From positions 1 to 40,478 of the forward strand of contig DSBO01000164.1 in the NCBI GenBank assembly GCA_011046015.1: 40,478 nucleotides of DNA. The letters run 5' to 3'. The first letter of the stretch is position 1. Each line of letters begins with the position of its first letter. Origin of the DNA: Thioalkalivibrio sp. (GTDB lineage: Bacteria; Pseudomonadota; Gammaproteobacteria; SpSt-1174). Shown piece after piece: positions 17,819 to 24,063 of the stretch. Under the pieces are notes generated by a model that saw only the letters and a list, made by a program, of their open reading frames with translations, searched no databases and was not told the origin of the DNA. A program made the translations under genes and the position numbers.

Positions 17819-17819
<1 letters not shown>
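16794..17819 (+). CDS. FAD-dependent amine oxidase/renalase-like protein
   Basis: The 341-residue flavoprotein begins its FAD domain with VAIVGAGMAGLACATSLAL (GxGxxG near residues 22-27) and the GGRMASYRARGFEFDAGTQYFTA segment that marks the renalase-like amine oxidase family. The C-terminal LGLCGDWCISPRLEGAFRSGWSLA is the second FAD contact (GDxxxxxxxEGAxxSG). There is no signal peptide. Substrate in bacteria is uncertain: renalases oxidise off-pathway dihydro-NAD(P) isomers. The start is ATG 16794, with AAGGGAAA just upstream. It overlaps hslR by one base. Confidence 0.88.
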
Positions 17820-18217
<398 letters not shown>

Positions 18218-18318
18218 GGATATTGGCGAATATGCGCATGAAGACCAGATTTAACTGCAAGTCGTTGAAAGACTTGATACTATACCTGTTTCGTTACCCT
18301 TTCCGACAAGACGGGTCC

Positions 18319-19656
18319 GTGTCGAACTCCAAGCCCCGCATCTACGCCCGGTCCGAGCACCCCATCTCCCGGGCCAACATCAGCCAGAATGCACTCAAGG
18401 TGCTGTACCGCCTGCACGAGGCCGGCTATCAGGCCTTCCTCGTCGGCGGCGGTGTGCGCGACCTCCTGCTGGGGCGGGAGCCGAAGGATTTCGATGTCGC
18501 CACGGACGCCAGCCCTGACGAGGTGCGCGAGCTGTTTCGCAACTGTCGCCTGATCGGGCGGCGCTTTCGGCTCGCCCACGTGCATTTCGGGCGCGAGATC
18601 ATCGAGGTCGCGACCTTCCGGGCGCCCCACGAGGATGAGGACGAAGCGGACAATGGCACCGCTGCCGTCACCGCCGACGACGGCCGTATCCTGCGCGACA
18701 ACGTCTACGGCACGCTGGACCAGGACGCCTGGCGGCGCGATTTCACCGTCAATGCCCTGTACTACAACATTGCCGACTTCTCGGTGGTCGATTTCGTCGG
18801 CGGCATGAAGGACCTCGAGCGGGGCCGGCTGCGCGTGATCGGCGACCCCGACGTCCGTTTTCGCGAGGATCCGGTGCGTATGCTGCGCGCCGTGCGTTTC
18901 GCCGCCAAGCTGGGCTTTCGCATCGACCCCGAGGTCGAGGCCGCCATGCACGAGCTGTCGGACCTGCTGGCCGAGATCAGCCCGGCGCGGCTGTTCGACG
19001 AGGTGCTCAAGCTCTTTCACGGCGGCAGCGCCGTGCAGACCTTCGAGATGCTGCGCCACTACGGCCTGTTCGCGCACCTGTTTCCGCTCACCGAGGAGGC
19101 GCTGGCCCACGAGGAGCAGGGTTTCCCCATCACCTTCGTCATGAATGCCCTGGCCAACACCGACGCGCGCATCAACGAGGACAAGCCGGTGACCCCGGCC
19201 TTCCTCTACGCGGCCCTGTTGTGGGAGCCGCTGCGCCACGAGGCCGAGGCCATCATGGCCGAGGACGACATGCCCGAGATCCCGGCCATGCAGCAGGCGG
19301 CGCACAACATCATGAGCCTGCAACAGCGCGCCACCTCGATCCCCAAGCGCTTCAGCCTGCCCATGCGCGAGATCTGGACGCTGCAGCCGCGCTTTCGCTA
19401 CAAGTCGGGCAAGCGTGCCCTGCGGCTGGCGGCGCATCCACGCTTTCGCGCCGCCTACGACTTCCTCTGCCTGCGCAGCCGCTCGGGCGAGTTGCCGCCG
19501 GAAGACTGCCGGTGGTGGACCGAGTTCCAGGAGACCGACGCCTCCGGCCAGCAGCAGCTGATGACCTCGGGCGGGGCGGCCGGCCGCGAGGGCGGCAAGC
19601 CGAAGCGCCGCCGGCGTCGCCGCCGGCCACCGAAGAAGGCCCCCAGTGGTGACTGA
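18319..19656 (+). CDS. pcnB: Poly(A) polymerase I PcnB
   Basis: PcnB adds poly(A) tails to RNA 3' ends and so promotes decay. The nucleotidyltransferase head carries LVGGGVRDLLLG and KDFDVATDA (catalytic Asp pair), then RNCRLIGRRFRLAHVHF, RRDFTVNALYYN and REDPVRMLRAVRFAAKLG. The C-terminal arm ends in a long basic tail (KPKRRRRRRRPPKKAPSGD). Start is uncertain. GTG 18319 is chosen, giving 445 residues, because the 90 nt before it are AT-rich with rare codons and look like a promoter. ATG 18232 or TTG 18223, behind GAGGA at 18216, would add up to 32 residues. E. coli pcnB also has an unusual start. It overlaps folK. Confidence 0.95.
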   Translation: MSNSKPRIYARSEHPISRANISQNALKVLYRLHEAGYQAFLVGGGVRDLLLGREPKDFDVATDASPDEVRELFRNCRLIGRRFRLAHVHFGREIIEVATFRAPHEDEDEADNGTAAVTADDGRILRDNVYGTLDQDAWRRDFTVNALYYNIADFSVVDFVGGMKDLERGRLRVIGDPDVRFREDPVRMLRAVRFAAKLGFRIDPEVEAAMHELSDLLAEISPARLFDEVLKLFHGGSAVQTFEMLRHYGLFAHLFPLTEEALAHEEQGFPITFVMNALANTDARINEDKPVTPAFLYAALLWEPLRHEAEAIMAEDDMPEIPAMQQAAHNIMSLQQRATSIPKRFSLPMREIWTLQPRFRYKSGKRALRLAAHPRFRAAYDFLCLRSRSGELPPEDCRWWTEFQETDASGQQQLMTSGGAAGREGGKPKRRRRRRRPPKKAPSGD

Positions 19657-20158
19657 GCCCATGGACGGGACGGTCGCCTACATCGGGCTCGGCAGCAATC
19701 TCGACGACCCCGCGGCCCAGGTGGCGCGGGCACTGGACGAGCTCGCGGCCATCGACGGCCTCGAGGTGACCGCCTGCTCGCGGCTCTATCACAACCCGCC
19801 CATGGGGCCGCAGGACCAGCCGGATTACATCAATGCCGTTGCTCGTGTGCTCACCAGGCTGCCGGCCGAGGTCCTGCTGGATGAACTGCTGGCCATCGAG
19901 CAGGCCCACGGCCGGGTGCGCGGTGGGGAGCACTGGGGTCCGCGCACCCTCGACCTGGACCTGCTGGTCTACGGCGAGGCGGTGATCGAGACCGGGCGGC
20001 TCACGGTGCCGCACCCGGGGTTAGCCGAGCGCGCCTTCGTCCTCTATCCCCTGCAGGAGATCGAGCCCGGGCTTCGGATTCCGCGCCTCGGTGCCCTGGC
20101 CGAGCTGTGCCGGCGTTGCCCGCGTGACGGCCTGCGTCCACTGGACCCTGTGGCATGA
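19646..20158 (+). CDS. folK: 2-amino-4-hydroxy-6-hydroxymethyldihydropteridine pyrophosphokinase FolK
   Basis: FolK pyrophosphorylates 6-hydroxymethyl-dihydropterin in folate synthesis. It has 170 residues from GTG 19646, which has AAGAAGG about 7 nt upstream and overlaps pcnB by 11 nt; ATG 19661 is the alternative. Motifs are AYIGLGSNLDDP, SRLYHNPPMGPQDQPDYINAVA and the signature GPRTLDLDLLVYG with the Mg-binding Asp pair, then VPHPGLAERAFVLYPL. It overlaps the next kinase gene by 4 nt. Confidence 0.97.
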   Translation: MVTEPMDGTVAYIGLGSNLDDPAAQVARALDELAAIDGLEVTACSRLYHNPPMGPQDQPDYINAVARVLTRLPAEVLLDELLAIEQAHGRVRGGEHWGPRTLDLDLLVYGEAVIETGRLTVPHPGLAERAFVLYPLQEIEPGLRIPRLGALAELCRRCPRDGLRPLDPVA

Positions 20159-20805
20159 GTCAGGACGTTCCCGCCTATATCGTCATCGAGGGTCCGATCG
20201 GCGTCGGCAAGACCACGCTGGCGCGGCGCCTGTCTCGGGACTTCGGCACCGAGCTGTTGCTGGAGGAGCCGGACGAGAACCCGTTTCTCGAACGCTTCTA
20301 CCAGGATCCGAAGGCCGGCGCCCTGCCTGCCCAGCTGTACTTCCTCATGCAGCGCGTGCGCCAGATGCGCGAGCTCAGGCAGGGGGACATGTTTCGTCCG
20401 GTGCGCATCGCCGATTTCCTCATCGACAAGGACCGCCTGTTCGCCGGCCTCACCCTGGATGCGGACGAGCTGGCACTGTACGAACAGGTCTACCAGCAGA
20501 TGACGATCGATGCGCCGATGCCGGACCTGGTTGTCTACCTGCAGGCGCCCGTGGAGGTGCTGCTGCGGCGTATCGCCGGGCGCGGGCGGCACTATGAGCA
20601 GTCCATCGATGCCGCCTACCTGCAGCGGCTGTGCGATGCATACACGGAATTCTTCTATCACTATAATGACACGCCCCTGCTGATCGTGAATGCCAGCGAG
20701 ATCGACCTGGTGAACCGCGAACCGGACTACCAGGCCCTGCTGGAGCAGATCCGCACCCTGCACAGTGGTCGCCACTATTTCAATCCGCTGCCGTTCGCCA
20801 TGTAA
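20155..20805 (+). CDS. Deoxynucleoside kinase (dNK/dGK-dAK type)
   Basis: This soluble kinase of the deoxynucleoside kinase family would make dNMPs from salvaged deoxynucleosides. It has 216 residues. The P-loop is EGPIGVGKTT (12-21), then EEPDENPFLERFY (the Glu that contacts the sugar), MQRVRQMRELRQ, IADFLIDKDRLFAGLTL (an Asp-Arg-like active-site pair near 85-90) and a lid with RIAGRGRHYE. ATG 20155 overlaps the folK stop. E. coli lacks this enzyme; here it sits between folK and panB. Base specificity (dA, dG or broader) cannot be read from sequence. Confidence 0.9.
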   Translation: MSQDVPAYIVIEGPIGVGKTTLARRLSRDFGTELLLEEPDENPFLERFYQDPKAGALPAQLYFLMQRVRQMRELRQGDMFRPVRIADFLIDKDRLFAGLTLDADELALYEQVYQQMTIDAPMPDLVVYLQAPVEVLLRRIAGRGRHYEQSIDAAYLQRLCDAYTEFFYHYNDTPLLIVNASEIDLVNREPDYQALLEQIRTLHSGRHYFNPLPFAM

Positions 20806-20833
20806 TCAGGGTCAGCCCCGTACAGGATCACGC

Positions 20834-21649
20834 ATGAGTCGACACCAGGAAGTTCGCCGCACCACCGTCACCCGCCTGCAGAAGCTCAAGGCCGAAGGCG
20901 AGAAGATCGCCTGCCTGACGGCCTACGACGCGAGCTTCGCACGCGCGCTGGATGCCGCCGGCGTGGACGTGATCCTGGTCGGTGATTCGCTGGGCATGGT
21001 AGTACAGGGACATGACACCACCGTGCCGGTGACCGTCGAGGACGTGCTCTACCACACGCGCTGTGTGGCGCGTGGCTGCGAGCGCGCGCTGCTCATGGCC
21101 GACATGCCCTTCATGAGCTATCCCACGCCCGAGCGTGCCCTGGACAATGCCGCCCGCTTCCTGCAGGAGGGCGGGGCGCAGATGGTCAAGCTCGAGGGCG
21201 GGGCGGCGCAGGAGGCGACCGTGCGTCTGCTCGCGCTAAACGGCATCCCGGTCTGCGCCCACCTCGGTCTCAAGCCGCAGTCCATCCACAAGCTGGGGGC
21301 CTACCGGGTGCAGGGGCGCGAGGCGGCGGCTGCCGATGCCATGGTGCGAGACGCCCTCGCGCTGGCCGAGGCCGGCGCCGACCTGCTGCTGCTCGAGTGC
21401 GTGCCCTCGGCCCTGGCCGACCGGATCCGCGACGCCGTGACCATCCCGGTGATCGGCATTGGCGCCGGCGCGGGCTGCGATGGGCAGATCCTGGTTCTGC
21501 ACGACGTGCTGGGCCTGACCGGTGCGGGTGACATGCCGCGGTTTGCAAAGGACTTTCTCGCCGGCAACGACGGCATCGAGGCGGCGGTCCGCGACTACGT
21601 CGAGCAGGTCAAGGCGGGCCGTTTCCCGGCGGCCGAACACGCGTTCTGA
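20834..21649 (+). CDS. panB: 3-methyl-2-oxobutanoate hydroxymethyltransferase PanB
   Basis: PanB makes ketopantoate from alpha-ketoisovalerate and 5,10-methylene-tetrahydrofolate, the first step to pantothenate. It has 271 residues. Motifs are KIACLTAYDASFARALDAAG, VILVGDSLGMVVQGHDTTVPVT (Mg-binding Asp), LMADMPFMSY, MVKLEGG, VCAHLGLKPQS and the C-terminal IGIGAGAGCDGQILVLHDVLGL. ATG 20834 is chosen; the frame opens earlier but overlaps the kinase gene. It shares bases with the panC start. Confidence 0.98.
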   Translation: MSRHQEVRRTTVTRLQKLKAEGEKIACLTAYDASFARALDAAGVDVILVGDSLGMVVQGHDTTVPVTVEDVLYHTRCVARGCERALLMADMPFMSYPTPERALDNAARFLQEGGAQMVKLEGGAAQEATVRLLALNGIPVCAHLGLKPQSIHKLGAYRVQGREAAAADAMVRDALALAEAGADLLLLECVPSALADRIRDAVTIPVIGIGAGAGCDGQILVLHDVLGLTGAGDMPRFAKDFLAGNDGIEAAVRDYVEQVKAGRFPAAEHAF

Positions 21650-22542
21650 TGCGCCGTGCAGCGACCATCGCCGGCCTGCGCGAGGCGGTTGATGCGTGGC
21701 GTCGGCAGGGCATGCGCGTCGCCCTGGTGCCCACCATGGGCAACCTGCACGCCGGGCACCTGGCCCTGGTGGCCCGCGCCCGCGAACTCGCCGACCGGGT
21801 GGTCGTCTCCGTGTTCGTCAATCCCCTGCAGTTTGACCGGCCCGATGACCTGGCGGCCTATCCGCGCACGCTCGAGCAGGACGCGGCGGCGCTGGACGCG
21901 GTGGGCGCCGACCTGCTGTTCGCGCCCGCGGAGCGGGAGGTCTATCCGGCCGGGGGCAGCCTCACCCGCATCGAGGTCGAGGGCGTGACGGCGGTGCTGG
22001 AGGGGGCGGCGCGCCCCGGGCATTTCACCGGTGTGGCCACGGTGGTCGCCAAGCTCTTCAACATGGCCCAGCCCGACGTGGCGGTGTTCGGCGAGAAGGA
22101 CTGGCAACAACTGCTGGTGATCCGGCGCCTGGTCGCCGACCTCGACTTTCCCGTGGTCATCGAGGGCCTGCCCACCGTGCGCGAGGCCGACGGCCTGGCC
22201 CTGAGCTCGCGCAACGGCTACCTCGCGCCCGAGGAGCGGCAGCGCGCGCCGCGGCTCTACGCCACCCTGGTGCAGCTGGTCGAGGCCCTGCGCGCGGGGG
22301 AGGACGACATCCCCCGCCTCGAGGCCCAGGCCGGCGAGGCCCTTGAAAAGGCGGGCTTTCGCCCCGACTACATCAGCGTGCGCCGCGCAGCGGATCTGGC
22401 CCTGCCCGGGCCGGCGGATCGCGAACTCATCGTGCTCGCGGCGGCCTGGCTGGGGCGGGCGCGCCTGATCGACAACCTCCCCTTCGAGCTGTCCGGGGCT
22501 CCGGGGGACGCCCCCCGCGAAGGTTTGAAGCAGGCGCACTAA
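21649..22542 (+). CDS. panC: Pantothenate synthetase PanC
   Basis: PanC condenses pantoate with beta-alanine using ATP, through a pantoyl-adenylate. It has 297 residues, normal for the family. The HIGH-like motif is PTMGNLHAGHLALV (26-39). Other landmarks are VNPLQFDRPDDLAAYPRTLEQD, GHFTGVATVVAKLFN, FGEKDWQQLLVIRRLVADL and the KMSKS-like LALSSRNGYL. The start ATG 21649 overlaps the panB stop by one base. A promoter for panD is embedded in its 3' end. Confidence 0.98.
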   Translation: MRRAATIAGLREAVDAWRRQGMRVALVPTMGNLHAGHLALVARARELADRVVVSVFVNPLQFDRPDDLAAYPRTLEQDAAALDAVGADLLFAPAEREVYPAGGSLTRIEVEGVTAVLEGAARPGHFTGVATVVAKLFNMAQPDVAVFGEKDWQQLLVIRRLVADLDFPVVIEGLPTVREADGLALSSRNGYLAPEERQRAPRLYATLVQLVEALRAGEDDIPRLEAQAGEALEKAGFRPDYISVRRAADLALPGPADRELIVLAAAWLGRARLIDNLPFELSGAPGDAPREGLKQAH

Positions 22543-22553
22543 TCCCGCATAAT
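22525..22553 (+). promoter_or_regulatory. Putative panD promoter inside the panC end
   Basis: TTGAAG (22525-22530), exactly 17 nt, then CATAAT (22548-22553). The 78-nt panC-panD gap lets panD be transcribed separately; the predicted leader is about 60 nt. Confidence 0.5.
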
Positions 22554-22620
22554 TGTCGATCCGGTCGGCCATCAGGGTCGCCGGTCTGACGTTCAACAGC
22601 GATACCGAGGTTTTACAGGC

Positions 22621-23001
22621 ATGCATCTGACCCTGCTCAAGGCCAAGCTGCACCAGGCGCGCGTGACCCACGCGGAGCTGGAGTATGAGGGTTCCTGCGC
22701 GATTGACGGGCGGCTGCTCGACACCGCCGGTATCCATGAGTACGAACAGATCCAGATCTACAACATGAACAACGGCGAACGGTTCACGACCTATGCCATC
22801 CGTGCCGAGGACGGCAGCGGTGTCATCTCGGTGAACGGCGCCGCTGCGCGGCTCGCCTCCCCCGGCGACCGCGTCATCATCTGTGCCTACGCGCAGATCG
22901 ACAAGGCCGAGGTGGCCGAGTTCAAGCCCAACCTCGTCTACGTCAACGAGCGTAACCAGATCACCCGCACCAGTCACCAGATCCCGGTGCAGGCCGCCTG
23001 A
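22621..23001 (+). CDS. panD: Aspartate 1-decarboxylase PanD
   Basis: PanD makes beta-alanine for PanC. It is a pyruvoyl enzyme of 126 residues that self-cleaves between Gly24 and Ser25; both are present in YEGSCAID. Lys9 (KAKLH) and Tyr58-region residues (QIYNMNNGERFTTYAI) match the active site. The stop codon TGA forms the loop of a 12-bp hairpin (22987-23013). It is the last gene of the pantothenate run. Confidence 0.98.
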   Translation: MHLTLLKAKLHQARVTHAELEYEGSCAIDGRLLDTAGIHEYEQIQIYNMNNGERFTTYAIRAEDGSGVISVNGAAARLASPGDRVIICAYAQIDKAEVAEFKPNLVYVNERNQITRTSHQIPVQAA

Positions 23002-23013
23002 GGCGGCCTGCAC
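22987..23013 (+). terminator. Hairpin with the panD stop codon in its loop
   Basis: GTGCAGGCCGCC (22987-22998) pairs perfectly with GGCGGCCTGCAC (23002-23013) over 12 bp; the 3-nt loop is the panD TGA. No T-run follows, so it may act as an mRNA 3' barrier or a Rho-assisted terminator. Confidence 0.55.
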
Positions 23014-23398
23014 GCACCCGCACCGCGCCCCCCGGTCACGGGTGGGCCGGGCCGCGGGGCCCGAAAGCAATCCTCACGCCACAGGCGCCTGCCTGGTCCC
23101 ATACCCCCGCCGCGGCGGATGCAAAAAAGCAGTCGAAGTGCGGCGTCGCATGGCGCGTAGCCGGTGATCCGGGGAAGGCGGGCCGCCTGCAGACCGTGCG
23201 CCCGGGCGATTCTGCGGATCTACACCATGTTCATGACGGCGTCTCCCGTGGGCAGACTGTCGTGGCAAACGTCGTTCCCGTGACGTGATCGCGCGATTTC
23301 CATCGGTTCCGGTGGCCCCTTGCGGGTGCATCCGGGGGATCGGCGCCCCCGCGGCGTGCATGCGGTCCGGGGATTCGGGCGGCGGACACGGGGCCAAG
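23014..23398. other. Non-coding stretch after panD
   Basis: I see no supported gene here. The sequence is GC-rich with local dyads (for example CGGGCC-GCG-GGGCCCG near 23055). Open frames on both strands have arginine- and proline-rich translations and no ribosome-binding site. A run of six A's at 23123-23128 would be a T-run on the minus strand, but no clear stem precedes it. It may be a decayed gene or an RNA leader; I cannot tell. Confidence 0.4.
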
Positions 23399-23414
23399 TG
23401 TGAACGGCATCACG
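23399..23414. promoter_or_regulatory. CRP/FNR-like dyad 1
   Basis: TGTGA-ACGGCA-TCACG matches the CRP consensus TGTGA-N6-TCACA at nine of ten positions. Its centre lies about 100 nt before the start predicted from the sigma-54-like promoter at 23480. Confidence 0.5.
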
Positions 23415-23430
23415 TTTTGTCGCCGCCGCC

Positions 23431-23446
23431 TGTGAACCCATTCATG
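23431..23446. promoter_or_regulatory. CRP/FNR-like dyad 2
   Basis: TGTGA-ACCCAT-TCATG matches eight of ten CRP positions and lies 32 bp (about three helical turns) after dyad 1, on the same DNA face. Both begin TGTGAAC. Confidence 0.4.
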
Positions 23447-23479
23447 TTCCGCGGTTTTTCACGTTGTATGACGGCGGGC

Positions 23480-23495
23480 TGGAATTAATATTGCA
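23480..23495 (+). promoter_or_regulatory. Sigma-54-type promoter
   Basis: TGGAATTAATATTGCA has the invariant GG (23481-23482) and GC (23493-23494) separated by exactly 10 nt, with TTGCA complete at -12. Predicted start is near 23506, 41 nt before ATG 23547. No sigma-70 alternative of equal quality was seen. Confidence 0.55.
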
Positions 23496-23546
23496 GTACA
23501 ACAAAATGAATGACACGACCACCACGAGAGCAAAGGGGAGGCCAGG

Positions 23547-23948
23547 ATGACGAAAGTCATGATTGCTCTTGCGATGTTGATGTGCGGCGTGGTGACGCTG
23601 GGCATGACCCAGCAGGCCGTCGCCAGTGATTCGGTCGAGCTCTACGAGCGCGGGCTGGATCAGCTGTACGGTAGCAACGGCGCGGAACAGAACCCGCAGG
23701 AGGCCGTGCGCTGCCTGACCGAACTCGCAGAGAGGGGATGGGCCATCGCCCAGTTCAAGCTGGGTGAGATCTACCACCAGGGGATAGGGGTCGCGGGTGA
23801 CCGCGTCGAGGCCTTCAAATGGTACTCGCAGGCGGCCCGCCAGCATTACCTGCCGGCCGAGGAACGGCTGGCGGAGCTCAGAAAGGAGATGGACTCCCGG
23901 GAACGGCGTGACGCCGCGCGTGTCGCCGTCCTCGATACGCGGATCTGA
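23547..23948 (+). CDS. Small exported Sel1-repeat protein
   Basis: The 133-residue protein starts with a Sec signal peptide (MTKVMIALAMLMCGVVTLGM...AVAS, cleavage near residue 27) and carries one clear Sel1 repeat (AQFKLGEIYHQGIGVAGDRVEAFKWYSQAARQH) after a degenerate one (PQEAVRCLTELAERG). The C-terminus is charged. An excellent ribosome-binding site (GGGGAGG) precedes the ATG. It is monocistronic: its own sigma-54-like promoter lies upstream and a strong terminator downstream. Function is unknown; a periplasmic adaptor role is inferred only from the fold. Confidence 0.85.
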   Translation: MTKVMIALAMLMCGVVTLGMTQQAVASDSVELYERGLDQLYGSNGAEQNPQEAVRCLTELAERGWAIAQFKLGEIYHQGIGVAGDRVEAFKWYSQAARQHYLPAEERLAELRKEMDSRERRDAARVAVLDTRI

Positions 23949-24001
23949 CGCGTCCGCGCCCAAACGGAATCAACCAGTTTGCTTTGCATTGTCCGGCATT
24001 A

Positions 24002-24029
24002 GCCCCCTCATCCGAGGGGGCATTTTTTT
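24002..24029 (+). terminator. Rho-independent terminator
   Basis: GCCCCCTC (24002-24009), loop ATCC, GAGGGGGC (24014-24021), then A and seven T's (24023-24029). It ends the exported Sel1 gene and separates it from convergent ppc. Confidence 0.92.
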
Positions 24030-24063
24030 GCCCGGCCGTTTCCTGGCTGAAAAGCGCCGGCAC

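Noticed and set aside
23074..23397. A 107-codon minus-strand frame in the panD-Sel1 gap
   Set aside because: Pro/Arg-rich, no ribosome-binding site, no recognisable motif.
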